DNA of 64,000 nucleotides from Clostridia bacterium (GCA_017467965.1 JAFUJZ010000007.1:62001-126000), one strand, 5' to 3'. Shown: positions 53,808 through 63,793, counted from the stretch's first letter. Translations and numbers: made by a program. The notes: a model not told the origin generated them from the sequence alone.

Positions 53808-55117
53808 TGGCAAATAAGACAATGAGCGTAAAAAGTATTGTTATAAAGGCTGTTTTAGGTGTTTTGGTTGTTGCACTTCTTATAGGTGCAGCGGTACTTT
53901 TAAATAATGACGATACTTTGTCACAGGATAAAAATGCCCAAAACTTGGCAGAAAATTTGGTTGAAGTATACCGCGGTGATACACAAAATGTAATTAGGAT
54001 AGACGTTTATTCTCAAAATCCGTTTTCACTTTATAAAAACGAAAATGCTGAGTGGACAATGGAGAACATGGAGGGTATAAGCGTAAAAAAAGCTTATGCA
54101 GATGCGCTTTGCAAAAGCATGACTAATATATCCTCACCGATGATTGTTAAGGAAAATGCAGAGGATTTATCCCAATACGGACTGGATAATCCCAATGCAC
54201 AGCTCAAAATCACTTACCCTGGCAGCGAGCAGGTCATGAATATCGGTAGCGTGAGCGGAGACTATTACTATTTTGCATTAAATGGCGAAAGCGATGTGTA
54301 TATAGTATCCAGTAAGGATTTGGCAATGGTATTTACCGACCCTGTCAGATACCTTGAAACATATATAATAAATGTGGACACAAATACTATTACAGGCGTA
54401 AAGTACGGCGATGTAGAGCTTGAAAAGATGGGCGAATACTGGATCGAAACCTTGCCATTTGTAAGAGTCTGCGATGACGCTAATGTTAAAACAAGGCTTT
54501 TGACCGCTGTGAGCAGTATAAACGCTGACAAAATAGTAAAAAAGAGCGAAATTACCACAGAAAAAACCAATACCGTTACAGTAAAGTTGTCTGACGAAGC
54601 GGAGATTGAGTTTTCTGTATATCCCAAAGATGCAGGGGAGAGCTATGTTATAAAGGATGAGTCTGAGTACGCTTATATCGTTAAAACCGGCGCATTGGAG
54701 TTTTTGGATATAACAGGCTTCGAATTAATCACAAAATATGTTGCACTTGTACCCATAAATGAGGTAAAGAAACTTGAAATGGTTTCACCCTCCGGGAAAC
54801 GCGTGATTACGGTGGATGCTCCAGAGAGCGAAGCTCCGGTATTTTATCTTGACGGGGAAGAAGCAAAGGAAGCATCTGTGCGTGAATTTTATGCGGATTT
54901 GGTGTCTCTGACATTTAAAGGTGAGGGCACAGCGTCGGGAGCTGCTGAATATGCGATTATATTCACACATACCGACAATACAAAAACGGATATACGTTTT
55001 GTACCCATAACCGAAACCGATTACGCCGTAAGTATTGACGGCAAAACGCAGTTTACAATTGCAAAAAAATCCGTAACGGATGTTTTTGCAGAAATAAGAA
55101 ATATAGAAACTATATAA
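53807..55117 (+). CDS. DUF4340 membrane-anchored protein
   Basis: This 436-residue protein has one N-terminal helix (about 10-28) and an extracytoplasmic region of repeated DUF4340 modules. Typical phrases are YKNENAEWTMENMEGISVKKAYADALCKSM, the 'LSQYGLDNPNAQLKI' hallmark, and SKDLAMVFTDPVRYLETYI. DUF4340 proteins commonly close GldAFG-like operons, as here (start overlaps the GldG stop by one base). Function is unknown; a periplasmic/wall-side partner of the GldG-like protein is inferred. A strong terminator follows. Confidence 0.87.
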   Translation: MANKTMSVKSIVIKAVLGVLVVALLIGAAVLLNNDDTLSQDKNAQNLAENLVEVYRGDTQNVIRIDVYSQNPFSLYKNENAEWTMENMEGISVKKAYADALCKSMTNISSPMIVKENAEDLSQYGLDNPNAQLKITYPGSEQVMNIGSVSGDYYYFALNGESDVYIVSSKDLAMVFTDPVRYLETYIINVDTNTITGVKYGDVELEKMGEYWIETLPFVRVCDDANVKTRLLTAVSSINADKIVKKSEITTEKTNTVTVKLSDEAEIEFSVYPKDAGESYVIKDESEYAYIVKTGALEFLDITGFELITKYVALVPINEVKKLEMVSPSGKRVITVDAPESEAPVFYLDGEEAKEASVREFYADLVSLTFKGEGTASGAAEYAIIFTHTDNTKTDIRFVPITETDYAVSIDGKTQFTIAKKSVTDVFAEIRNIETI

Positions 55118-55118
55118 C

Positions 55119-55152
55119 AAAAAGGTCTGTTGCTGATGCAACAGACCTTTTT
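55119..55152 (+). terminator. Terminator of the Gld-like operon
   Basis: A perfect 15-bp stem (55119-55133/55138-55152) with loop TGAT ends in TTTTT. The next promoter begins three nt later. Confidence 0.92.
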
Positions 55153-55154
55153 GG

Positions 55155-55183
55155 TTGACAAAATAAGCGAAAACATATATTAT
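55155..55183 (+). promoter_or_regulatory. Promoter of the MBOAT operon
   Basis: Consensus TTGACA (55155-55160) and TATTAT (55178-55183) are separated by 17 nt; a TATAAT further downstream would give a longer spacing. Confidence 0.75.
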
Positions 55184-55219
55184 ATAATAGATGTAAAATG
55201 ATGTTTTGCGGAGGCACAT

Positions 55220-56695
55220 ATGCTTTTTAATTCACTTGAATTTTTAATATTTTTTCCGGTTGTTACACTCATATATTTTCTTATTCCTCACAAGGTAAGA
55301 TATATATGGCTTCTTTTTGCGAGCTATTATTTCTATATGTGTTGGAATCCCAAGTACGCGTTACTTATGGGCACATCTACAGTGATAACATATTTGTCGG
55401 GCATATTGATAGGTAAATTCCATAATAAACAAAACATAAAAAAGCTATGCGTGGCACTAAGCTTTATAATTAATATTGCAATACTGTTTTTCTTTAAATA
55501 TTTTGATTTTGCAATAGCAAATATCAACTCAGTTTTGTCGGTAATGGGGGTTGAGCTTATCAATCCTACGTTTGACGTAATCCTCCCGGTGGGTATATCC
55601 TTCTACACTTTCCAGGCACTGGGCTATACGGTGGACGTGTACAGAAAAGACATCGAGCCCGAGAAAAATATTTTAAGATACGCGCTTTTCGTATCGTTTT
55701 TTCCGCAATTGGTGGCAGGCCCTATCGAAAGAAGCGGCAATCTTATAAAGCAGTTAAGGGAAAAGCATACATTTAATACAAAAAATGCCGCATACGGTAT
55801 GATGCTTATGCTGTGGGGCTTTTTTGAAAAGCTTGTTATTGCTGACCGTGCGGCGTATATAGTTGACACCGTTTACAATAACTATACTGAATATACAGGT
55901 CTTACCATTGTGGTAGCAACAGTGCTTTTTGCGTTCCAGATATACTGCGACTTTGCAAGCTATTCCGACATTGCCCGCGGTGCGGCACAGGTTATGGGCT
56001 TTGACCTTATGAAAAACTTTGAAACCCCCTATTTTGCAAAAAGTGTGGCTGAGTTCTGGAGAAGGTGGCACATATCCCTCTCAAGCTGGTTCCGCGATTA
56101 TGTGTACATTCCCTTGGGTGGTAACCGCCGCGGTAGATTGAGAAAATACTTTAACCTTGCAGTGGTATTCTTCCTCAGCGGATTGTGGCATGGTGCAAGC
56201 TGGAGCTTTGTAGTGTGGGGATTACTCAACGGTTTTTATCAGATTGTGGGTGATGTTACAAAGAAATTCCGCATTCAGGTGTCTGAGTTTTTGGGTCTTG
56301 ACCGAAATGTTTTCTCAAACAAGCTCTTGAAAGTTATTGTAACGTTTACTCTTGTGGATTTTTCGTGGATATTCTTCCGTGCAGGCAGTTTTACTGCGGC
56401 ATTAACCATTATAAAGAACATGTTCAAGGAATTTAATCTTTGGATTTTTACCGACGGAACCATGTATACGTTAGGTCTTGACAGACCGGATTTATTTATA
56501 CTGCTCGTGTCGCTTTTGGTGCTTCTTTTTATGAGCGTACTCAAATACAAGGGCATCAATATTCGCGAGTCTTTGTCAAAGCAGGGCTTGTGGTTCAGAT
56601 ATTTTGTATACCTTGCAGGTATTTTTGCAGTTCTTATATTCGGTGTATACGGTCCCACATATGATGCAAGTCAGTTTATCTATTTCCAGTTTTAA
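55220..56695 (+). CDS. MBOAT O-acyltransferase (AlgI/DltB/PatA-like)
   Basis: This 491-residue polytopic acyltransferase of the MBOAT family passes acyl groups across the membrane for transfer to surface polymers. The probable catalytic His324 lies in FLSGLWHGASWSFVVWG, and the conserved cytoplasmic-side block is FWRRWHISLSSWFRDYVYIPLGG (279-301). The start FNSLEFLIFFPVVTLIYFLIP is typical of AlgI. The next gene encodes an SGNH-like partner, forming the usual two-part O-acetylation machine. No alginate or dlt genes are near, so the target polymer is unknown. CGGAGG precedes the ATG. Confidence 0.93.
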   Translation: MLFNSLEFLIFFPVVTLIYFLIPHKVRYIWLLFASYYFYMCWNPKYALLMGTSTVITYLSGILIGKFHNKQNIKKLCVALSFIINIAILFFFKYFDFAIANINSVLSVMGVELINPTFDVILPVGISFYTFQALGYTVDVYRKDIEPEKNILRYALFVSFFPQLVAGPIERSGNLIKQLREKHTFNTKNAAYGMMLMLWGFFEKLVIADRAAYIVDTVYNNYTEYTGLTIVVATVLFAFQIYCDFASYSDIARGAAQVMGFDLMKNFETPYFAKSVAEFWRRWHISLSSWFRDYVYIPLGGNRRGRLRKYFNLAVVFFLSGLWHGASWSFVVWGLLNGFYQIVGDVTKKFRIQVSEFLGLDRNVFSNKLLKVIVTFTLVDFSWIFFRAGSFTAALTIIKNMFKEFNLWIFTDGTMYTLGLDRPDLFILLVSLLVLLFMSVLKYKGINIRESLSKQGLWFRYFVYLAGIFAVLIFGVYGPTYDASQFIYFQF

Positions 56696-56711
56696 TTAAA
56701 AGGTAATAGCT

Positions 56712-57659
56712 ATGAAAACAAAAACATTTGAAAATTTAAAAAAAATACTAAAAGCTATATTGTTTATTGCTCTTTTTCTCATGCTTTACACGTCAAGTCG
56801 TGAAGTACTCAGGAATAAAAGCGAATCCGAATCTCTTGGCAGGATTATGGACATGCCAAACGACAGCTATGATGTTATTCTGGCAGGCCCGAGCCATATT
56901 CAGTACGGTGTGCAGCCTAAGATTCTTATGGACAAGTATTCCATAAAATCCTGCAATACTGCAACTGCGGCGCAGAGCGTGCCTACAACCTATTATGTGG
57001 TAAAGGAAATGATCAAGCGCCATGACCCTGAGATTGTTGTGGTGGATTTGTTCTGTCTGTTTTATCCGGAAAATTATTTTACCGACACAAGATTTCATCA
57101 GGCGATAGATAATTTCCCCTTAAATAAAACAAAGCACGAGGCAATACAGGCTTTGGCAGGAGAAAACAAAAGCGAATTTTATCTCAACTATATGCTCTAT
57201 CACGGAAGGTGGAAAACTCTTACACGTGATGACTACATGATAGGTAAGGAGTTTGATGAAACAAGTCAAGTTCTTAACATAACAACACCCTTTGAGAACG
57301 ATTTTGTCCCTCTTGATGAAAACGTACGTGGTGATATCCCCGACGTACCGCTTGAGTATCTTAAAAAGATTGTGGATTTGTGCAAGGAAACAGACACTGA
57401 GCTTATTTTAACTGTTATACCTTATCGTGCAGATGTGGATAACAACGGCGTGACCGGAATTTATCAGCAGAGCTTGTATAACAGTGTAAAGGTATTGTGC
57501 GAAGAATGGGATGTGGAATACATCAACCTTTTGCATCACCTTGATGAAATAGGCTTTGATTTTAAAACAGATATGGCAGAGTTCAGTCATCTCAATGAAT
57601 CGGGCTCAAAGAAAGTGTCGGAATATTTCGGCAGACTTTTAGAAAACAGATTATCATAA
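56712..57659 (+). CDS. SGNH-like membrane-anchored partner of the MBOAT protein
   Basis: This 315-residue protein has one N-terminal membrane helix (about 10-28) and an extracytoplasmic SGNH/DltD-like domain. The probable nucleophile is Ser61 in LAGPSHIQYG, and D287 with H293 (DMAEFSHLNESGS) supply the rest of a catalytic triad. It follows the MBOAT gene by 16 nt, matching the AlgI-AlgJ/PatA-PatB arrangement in which the SGNH protein places the acyl group on the polymer. The target is unknown. It precedes the DUF512 gene by 11 nt, so transcription probably continues. Confidence 0.87.
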   Translation: MKTKTFENLKKILKAILFIALFLMLYTSSREVLRNKSESESLGRIMDMPNDSYDVILAGPSHIQYGVQPKILMDKYSIKSCNTATAAQSVPTTYYVVKEMIKRHDPEIVVVDLFCLFYPENYFTDTRFHQAIDNFPLNKTKHEAIQALAGENKSEFYLNYMLYHGRWKTLTRDDYMIGKEFDETSQVLNITTPFENDFVPLDENVRGDIPDVPLEYLKKIVDLCKETDTELILTVIPYRADVDNNGVTGIYQQSLYNSVKVLCEEWDVEYINLLHHLDEIGFDFKTDMAEFSHLNESGSKKVSEYFGRLLENRLS

Positions 57660-57670
57660 GAGGAAATCAA

Positions 57671-58975
57671 ATGAAAAATAACGAAATCAAATGCGTTGCG
57701 GAAGGTTCTATAGCCGAAGAAATCGGTCTTGAACCAGGTGACGTAATTTTAAAGATTAATAATCAAGAGGTTAAGGACATTCTTGACTATAGATTTTTAA
57801 TGAGCGACGAGGAGATACTTCTTACTGTGCTTACAAAGCAAGGGGAAGAAGTAGAGGTCGAAATTGAAAAGGAAATATACGAGGATTTAGGTGTAGAGTT
57901 TGAATCCGGGCTTATTGACGGAGCAAAAAGCTGTGCCAACCGCTGTGTTTTTTGCTTTATTGACCAGTTGCCTAAGGGTATGCGAAAGACCCTGTATTTT
58001 AAAGATGACGACACACGTCTCTCGTTTTTTCAGGGCAATTATGTTACGCTTACAAATGTTCCCGAAAGCGAACTTGACCGTTTTATCAGTATGCATGTAA
58101 GCCCGATTAATGTTTCGGTGCACACAACCAACCCCGCCTTAAGATGCGAAATGCTCAAAAACAAAAACGCGGGCAATATCATGGAAAGAATGAAAAAACT
58201 CTCTGATAACGGTATTCTTTTAAATGCACAGATTGTGCTTTGCCCCACGCTTAATGACGGAGCTGAGCTTGAAAGAACGCTTTCGGATTTGTTAAGTCTC
58301 GGACACATCAGAAGTGTAAGCATTGTGCCTATAGGCAAGACAAAATACCGTGAAGGCTTGTGCAATATTCCCTCTCTTACAAAAGAAAAGGCGATAGAGG
58401 TTTTAAACTGTATCGAAGCATGGCAGAAAAAAGCTCTCGAAAAGGTGGGCTCAAGACTGTTTTTTGCATCGGATGAGTTTTATCTTAAAGCCGAAAGGGA
58501 AATTCCCGAGGCAGAAGAGTATGAGCAATTCCCCCAGATTGAAAACGGCGTGGGACTTATCGCCAGCATGAAAGAAGAGTTCACTGCTGCAATAGAGAGC
58601 GACTATGTACTCGAAAAGGAGCGTCGCGTCAGTGTTGCGACAGGTGCTGCCGCGTTTAATTTTATTAAATCTATTGCAAAAATGGCAGAAAACAGGTATA
58701 ATAATTTAAAAGTGGACGTGTATGAAATTGTAAATAATTTCTTTGGCGAAGAAATCACGGTTGCGGGACTTTTGTGCGGTACAGACATAATCGAAAAACT
58801 CCGCGGCAAAAGCTTGGGCGAGGAATTGCTCCTCTCAAAAAGCATGCTCCGCGATCAGAGCGATGTATTGCTTGATGACGTTACAATTAAGGATATTGAA
58901 AAAGAGCTTAATGTTAAAATCAGAGCTGTCGAAAACGACGGGTATGAATTTTTGGAAGCTTTGTTAGGAATATAG
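57671..58975 (+). CDS. DUF512 radical SAM-like protein with PDZ domain
   Basis: This 434-residue protein begins with a PDZ-like domain (1-70; EIGLEPGDVILKINNQEV). It is followed by a radical SAM-type CxxxCxxC (C88, C92, C95 in CANRCVFCFIDQLPKGMRKTLY), and ends in the DUF512 domain. The KDDDTRLSFFQGNYVTLTN block is a family hallmark. The reaction is not known. DUF512 genes are commonly next to der in Clostridia, as here (11 nt before the GTG of der), which suggests a housekeeping role possibly linked to the ribosome. AGAGGAAA precedes the ATG. Confidence 0.9.
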   Translation: MKNNEIKCVAEGSIAEEIGLEPGDVILKINNQEVKDILDYRFLMSDEEILLTVLTKQGEEVEVEIEKEIYEDLGVEFESGLIDGAKSCANRCVFCFIDQLPKGMRKTLYFKDDDTRLSFFQGNYVTLTNVPESELDRFISMHVSPINVSVHTTNPALRCEMLKNKNAGNIMERMKKLSDNGILLNAQIVLCPTLNDGAELERTLSDLLSLGHIRSVSIVPIGKTKYREGLCNIPSLTKEKAIEVLNCIEAWQKKALEKVGSRLFFASDEFYLKAEREIPEAEEYEQFPQIENGVGLIASMKEEFTAAIESDYVLEKERRVSVATGAAAFNFIKSIAKMAENRYNNLKVDVYEIVNNFFGEEITVAGLLCGTDIIEKLRGKSLGEELLLSKSMLRDQSDVLLDDVTIKDIEKELNVKIRAVENDGYEFLEALLGI

Positions 58976-58986
58976 GAGGTGGTAGT

Positions 58987-60312
58987 GTGGCAAAACCCAT
59001 TATTGCTATCGTTGGTCGTCCCAACGTGGGCAAATCCACACTTTTCAATAAAATAGCAGGTAAACGTATCTCAATTGTTGAAGATACTCCCGGTATTACA
59101 CGCGACAGAGTATATGCTGAGGGTGAGTGGTGCGGCAGAGAGTTTACCATGATTGATACAGGCGGTATTGAGCCTTATTCAAAGGATGTTATTCTTTCAC
59201 AGATGAGACGCCAGGCAAACCTGGCAATTGAAATGGCTGACGTTATCATTTTTATGGTTAACGTAAAGGACGGCATGACAGCAGCTGACCAGGAGGTTGC
59301 AACAATGCTTCAGAAATCCAACAAGCCTATCGTTCTTGTGTGTAACAAGGTTGATGCCCCCGGTGAACCACCAATGGAACTTTATGAGTTCTACAACTTA
59401 GGACTTGATGAGCCTATGGCGGTTTCCTCCGTACACGGCAGAGGTGTTGGCGACGTACTTGATAAATGTCTTGAGTATTTCCCGCCCGAAACCGATGACG
59501 AGGAAGAGGATGATACGATCAAGGTTGCAGTTGTGGGCAAACCCAATGCCGGCAAGAGCAGTCTTATTAACCGTCTTTTGGGTGAAGATAGAGTAATCGT
59601 ATCCGACATAGCAGGCACAACGAGAGATGCTATTGATACTCAGCTCGAAAAGAACGGCAAAAAGTACACCTTTATCGATACTGCAGGTATGCGAAAAAGG
59701 AATAAGGTTGACGATTTGGTTGAACGCTATAGCGTAATCCGCTCGCTTAATGCTGTTGAACGCTGTGATGTTTGTATTGTTATGATTGACGGCGTTGAGG
59801 GCATAAGCGAACAGGATACAAAAATCGCAGGCTATGCTCACGAACAGGGCAAGGGTACCGTAATTGTTGTCAATAAGTGGGACGCTGTTGAAAAAGACGA
59901 CAAAACAATGGAAAATATGCGCAAACAAATTTATGATATGTTAGGCTTTATGCCGTATGCTCCCGTTGTTTTCATATCGGCGCTTACAGGGCAGAGGGTT
60001 GATAACCTCTTTAGTAATATTGACTTTGTAGCAGACCAGAATGCAATCAGACTACAGACAGGCGCACTCAATGATGTTTTGACAGATGCGGTTGCACGTG
60101 TTCAGCCTCCCAGCGATAAGGGTAAGAGATTAAAGCTTTTCTATATCACGCAGGCATCTACAAAACCACCCACGTTTGTACTTTTTGTAAACGATGCAGA
60201 ATTGGCACATTTCTCGTATATAAGATATATCGAAAATCAGATTCGTACAGCTTTTGGTCTTACGGGTACACCTGTGAGATTTATAATAAGAGAAAGAAAA
60301 TCAGAAAAGTAA
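58987..60312 (+). CDS. der: Ribosome-assembly GTPase Der (EngA)
   Basis: This 441-residue GTPase has two tandem GTP-binding domains that help assemble the 50S subunit. The first P-loop is GRPNVGKS (10-17) with DTPGITRD and DTGG switches. The second is GKPNAGKS (184-191) with DIAGTTRD and DTAGMRKR. NKVD and NKWD base-specificity motifs and the C-terminal KH-like domain (about 350-441) are complete. The start is GTG at 58987 with AGGAGGTGG before it. It follows DUF512 and precedes plsY, a conserved clostridial order. Confidence 0.97.
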   Translation: MAKPIIAIVGRPNVGKSTLFNKIAGKRISIVEDTPGITRDRVYAEGEWCGREFTMIDTGGIEPYSKDVILSQMRRQANLAIEMADVIIFMVNVKDGMTAADQEVATMLQKSNKPIVLVCNKVDAPGEPPMELYEFYNLGLDEPMAVSSVHGRGVGDVLDKCLEYFPPETDDEEEDDTIKVAVVGKPNAGKSSLINRLLGEDRVIVSDIAGTTRDAIDTQLEKNGKKYTFIDTAGMRKRNKVDDLVERYSVIRSLNAVERCDVCIVMIDGVEGISEQDTKIAGYAHEQGKGTVIVVNKWDAVEKDDKTMENMRKQIYDMLGFMPYAPVVFISALTGQRVDNLFSNIDFVADQNAIRLQTGALNDVLTDAVARVQPPSDKGKRLKLFYITQASTKPPTFVLFVNDAELAHFSYIRYIENQIRTAFGLTGTPVRFIIRERKSEK

Positions 60313-60327
60313 AAGGAGAGAAAATTT

Positions 60328-61020
60328 ATGCAGGGAATTATCAGAGATGTAACAGATGTTAAAACATTGGTGTTTTTCATTGCAGCGGCACTTTTGGGTT
60401 ATCTTATCGGTTCGTTGAACCTTTCGATTGCTTTGTCGAGAAGCAAGGGTAAAGATATCCGTGAAATGGGCAGCGGCAACGCAGGTACAACAAACACACT
60501 CCGTACAATGGGCGTGGGCTCTGCAGTAATGGTTTTGATTTTTGACATTGCAAAGGGATGCCTTGTTCCTCTTGCACTTATCCTCACCGGAAAGGCTAAT
60601 CCTTGGTTTTTCTATTCGACATGCTACAGTGCAGCATATATTTATGCAGTAATGGCAGTAATCGGTCATTGCTTCCCGGTTTATTACGGATTCAGAGGTG
60701 GTAAGGGTATTGCAACAGCAGCAGGTGCACTTTTGGTTATCAGCCCCGTTGCAACAGGTATTGCTATTGTTGAGTTCCTTATCATGGTAATCCTTTTCAG
60801 ATTTGTATCTCTTGGTTCTATTGTTGCGGTTATCAATATTCCGCTCTTTACATACCTTCTCAACATGGACATCATAGGCGAAAGAGAGCGGCTTATGGCA
60901 GCAACTATTGCAATTGCACTTGTTGCGCTCTTCAAGCATCTTCCCAATGTTAAGAGAATAAGAGAAGGCAGCGAATCTCCTCTTTGGGGCAAGAAAAAAG
61001 ACAAGAAAGAAACAGAGTAA
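60328..61020 (+). CDS. plsY: Glycerol-3-phosphate acyltransferase PlsY
   Basis: This 230-residue five-helix membrane enzyme acylates glycerol-3-phosphate from acyl-phosphate, making lysophosphatidic acid. The three family motifs are visible: GYLIGSLNLSIALSR, the GSGNAGTTNTLRTMG loop (48-62), and GFRGGKGIATAAGAL. The last 25 residues are a lysine-rich tail. AAGGAGAG precedes the ATG; it lies 15 nt after der. Its usual partner gpsA is in the surface polysaccharide cluster instead. Confidence 0.95.
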   Translation: MQGIIRDVTDVKTLVFFIAAALLGYLIGSLNLSIALSRSKGKDIREMGSGNAGTTNTLRTMGVGSAVMVLIFDIAKGCLVPLALILTGKANPWFFYSTCYSAAYIYAVMAVIGHCFPVYYGFRGGKGIATAAGALLVISPVATGIAIVEFLIMVILFRFVSLGSIVAVINIPLFTYLLNMDIIGERERLMAATIAIALVALFKHLPNVKRIREGSESPLWGKKKDKKETE

Positions 61021-61030
61021 TTAAAAAATT

Positions 61031-62230
61031 ATGAAGCATTATAATATTTTGATTATAGGCGGCGGCGCGGCAGGACTTGCGGCCGCCGTTTCTGCAAGAA
61101 AACAGAATAATAATATCACAATCGGCGTTGTTGAAAAAAATGATCGTGTTGCAAAGAAAATTCATGCCACGGGCAACGGAAGATGCAATTTTACCAATAT
61201 GGATATAAAGAGCGATTACTTTTACGGTGATAAATCATTTGTTGAAAGCGTTCTTACTAAGTTTGGTACAGAAGAGGCTATAAGCTTTTTTAAAGAGCTG
61301 GGGATTCTCCACCGTGTTGAAGAAAACAGGGTTTATCCTATATCCAACCAAGCAAGTGCGATTGCAGATTGTTTAAGACTATACCTTATGGAAAACGGCG
61401 TTCAGTTTATAACAGACACTTTTGTTTCAGATGTTAAAAAAACAAAGGACGGTTTTTTGGTAGGGGATTTAACGGCAGATAAGGTTATTATTGCAACAGG
61501 CGGAAAAGCTTCCCCTAATTTAGGCAGTGACGGCTCAGGGTATAAACTCCTTGAAAGCTTTGGTCATAAAAAAACAAAACTAAAACCGGCACTAGTAAGC
61601 CTTAAAACTGAAAACAGCATCACAAAAACACTCAAAGGCGTAAAGGTTTTTGCACGTGTTACCCTTTTTGAAAACGGAAAGCCTATTAGAGCAGACCGAG
61701 GTGAAATTCTTTTTACCGATTACGGCGTTTCGGGTATTCCCGTAATGCAGATTTCAAGATTTGCCAATGCCGGAATGAGTATAGTGATTGACATGTTGCC
61801 AGACTTATCCAAAAAAGAAACCATTGGTGAAATATATGAGCGTGTATACAGCCTGCCTGAGCGTGAAGGTGGAGAACTTTTTTCGGGTTTGGTCAATAAA
61901 AAGATTGCTGTTCCCATGTTAAAGTATGCTGAAATTGAAAAAACAACTGTAAAGGCAAAAAACTTTACAGATAAAAATATCCTTAAATGCGGTGAATTTT
62001 TGAAACAGTTAAAATTAACGATTTTGGGTGATAACGGATTTGAAAATGCACAGGTTTGCCGGGGCGGTATAGAACTTAATGGCTTTGATGCTAAAACTAT
62101 GGAATCAAAGCTCTGCAAAGGACTTTATGCAGCAGGCGAAATCCTTGATGTGGACGCAATTTGCGGAGGATATAATTTGCATTGGGCGTGGGCAACAGGT
62201 GTTATTGCGGGCAATAACGCTACGATATAA
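61031..62230 (+). CDS. HI0933-like flavoprotein (BaiN/RdsA family)
   Basis: This 399-residue FAD-binding protein has a dinucleotide fold, IIGGGAAGLAAAV near residue 5-17. The family block KIHATGNGRCNFTNMD, the DYGVSGIPVMQISRFAN segment and the closing GEILDVDAICGGYNLHWAWATGVIAG are also present. Members are flavin oxidoreductases of mostly unknown substrate; one relative reduces bile-acid intermediates, but that role cannot be assigned from homology this broad. The start at 61031 has only a weak ribosome site. It continues the der-plsY run with a 10-nt gap. Confidence 0.9.
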   Translation: MKHYNILIIGGGAAGLAAAVSARKQNNNITIGVVEKNDRVAKKIHATGNGRCNFTNMDIKSDYFYGDKSFVESVLTKFGTEEAISFFKELGILHRVEENRVYPISNQASAIADCLRLYLMENGVQFITDTFVSDVKKTKDGFLVGDLTADKVIIATGGKASPNLGSDGSGYKLLESFGHKKTKLKPALVSLKTENSITKTLKGVKVFARVTLFENGKPIRADRGEILFTDYGVSGIPVMQISRFANAGMSIVIDMLPDLSKKETIGEIYERVYSLPEREGGELFSGLVNKKIAVPMLKYAEIEKTTVKAKNFTDKNILKCGEFLKQLKLTILGDNGFENAQVCRGGIELNGFDAKTMESKLCKGLYAAGEILDVDAICGGYNLHWAWATGVIAGNNATI

Positions 62231-62242
62231 GGAAGTTTGTTT

Positions 62243-63793
62243 ATGATTAGAGTTAATAACGTAAAATTAAAACCGGGATATAAAAGCGAAGATGTAATAG
62301 AGGCTATCGCAAAACAGATTAAAGCTCCAGAATGCGATATTGAAGGCTTTTCCGAGGTTAAATTGTCGGTTGATGCGCGCAATAAAAAAGACGTTTTTTA
62401 TGTTGCGGTTTTTGATGTAGCTGTAAAAGACGAGCGTAAATATTACGGTCGTGAACATGTATCACGAAGCGAAAAATATGAGTACGAATATCCTATTCCT
62501 TGGAGAAGTGAGCACCAACCCATTGTGGTTGGGGCAGGCCCTGCGGGGTTGTTTGCCGCGCTTATACTTAGCTACCGCGGTGCAAATCCTATCGTTATTG
62601 AACGCGGAGAGTGTGTTGAAAACCGCATAAATACGGTTGAAAAGTTTTGGCAGACAGGGGTATTGAACCCCGAAAGTAATGTGCAGTTCGGCGAAGGCGG
62701 GGCAGGCACGTTCTCGGACGGCAAACTTAATACCGGCACAAAGGACGTTCGCCAAAGAAAAGTCTTGGAGGAAATGACCGAGGCAGGCGCGCCAAAAGAA
62801 ATCCTTTACAAAGCCAAGCCTCATGTGGGTACTGACGAGCTGAGGAATATGGTTAAAAATATAAGGAAAAAGATTATTTCCATGGGTGGTGAATTCATAT
62901 TCAACTGTCGTATGGATGATATTATTATTGAAAATAATGCTGTCAAAGGCATAAAAACCACACAAGGCGATTTTGAAACAAAAACCCTTATTTTAGCTAT
63001 TGGCCACAGCGCGAGAGACACTTTCAAACTGGTGCAAAGGCTTAATATACCCATGGAAAGAAAGCCCTTTTCCGTAGGCGTGAGAATAGAGCACTTAAGA
63101 GAGGATATCAATTACGCTCAGTATGGAGATTTTGCTCCTCTTATGGAGGCGGCTGACTATAAATGCAACGTAAAAGACCGTAACGGACGCGGTGTGTATA
63201 CGTTTTGTATGTGCCCGGGTGGCTACGTTGTTGCGTCGGCAAGCGAAGAAAATGGAGTTGTAACTAACGGTATGAGCAATTTTGCCCGTAACGGAGAGAA
63301 TAGTAACAGTGCACTTTTGGTGTCGGTTTATCCCGATGATTTTGAGGGCACAGATGTACTTAGTGGTATGTATTTTCAGCGAAAACTCGAAAAAAGTGCC
63401 TTTTATCAGGCGGGTGCGGACTACAAAGCACCTTGCCAGAGAGTTGGGGACTTTTTTGACAAGAAGAAAACCTCACAGTTTGGGAAAGTTGTGCCAACCT
63501 ATGAACCTGGGGTTACACCCTCTGATTTGAACAGATTGTTGCCACTTCATATAGCTGACGGATTAAAGGATGCAATAGGCTCGTTTTCACGTAAAATAAA
63601 GTGCTTTAATGAGCCGGATGCCATTCTTACAGGGGTTGAAACAAGGAGCAGTTCACCTGTGCGAATAATCCGAAACGAAAGCTTTTCTTCATATATAAAA
63701 GGCTTGTACCCTTGCGGCGAGGGGGCAGGCTATGCAGGCGGTATAATGAGTGCGGCAGTAGACGGAATAAAAATCGGCGAAAAATGCGAATAG
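62243..63793 (+). CDS. FAD-dependent dehydrogenase (COG2509-like)
   Basis: This 516-residue flavoprotein of the 'uncharacterised FAD-dependent dehydrogenase' group has an N-terminal 90-residue region (VNNVKLKPGYKSEDVIEAIAKQI...) that precedes the dinucleotide fold VVGAGPAGLFAAL. Conserved blocks include NVQFGEGGAGTFSDGKLNTGTKD, TLILAIGHSARDTF and the closing YPCGEGAGYAGGIMSAAVDGIKI. Its reaction is unknown. The ATG at 62243 has AAGGAAG seven nt before it. It follows the HI0933-like gene by 12 nt and ends the run. Confidence 0.9.
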   Translation: MIRVNNVKLKPGYKSEDVIEAIAKQIKAPECDIEGFSEVKLSVDARNKKDVFYVAVFDVAVKDERKYYGREHVSRSEKYEYEYPIPWRSEHQPIVVGAGPAGLFAALILSYRGANPIVIERGECVENRINTVEKFWQTGVLNPESNVQFGEGGAGTFSDGKLNTGTKDVRQRKVLEEMTEAGAPKEILYKAKPHVGTDELRNMVKNIRKKIISMGGEFIFNCRMDDIIIENNAVKGIKTTQGDFETKTLILAIGHSARDTFKLVQRLNIPMERKPFSVGVRIEHLREDINYAQYGDFAPLMEAADYKCNVKDRNGRGVYTFCMCPGGYVVASASEENGVVTNGMSNFARNGENSNSALLVSVYPDDFEGTDVLSGMYFQRKLEKSAFYQAGADYKAPCQRVGDFFDKKKTSQFGKVVPTYEPGVTPSDLNRLLPLHIADGLKDAIGSFSRKIKCFNEPDAILTGVETRSSSPVRIIRNESFSSYIKGLYPCGEGAGYAGGIMSAAVDGIKIGEKCE

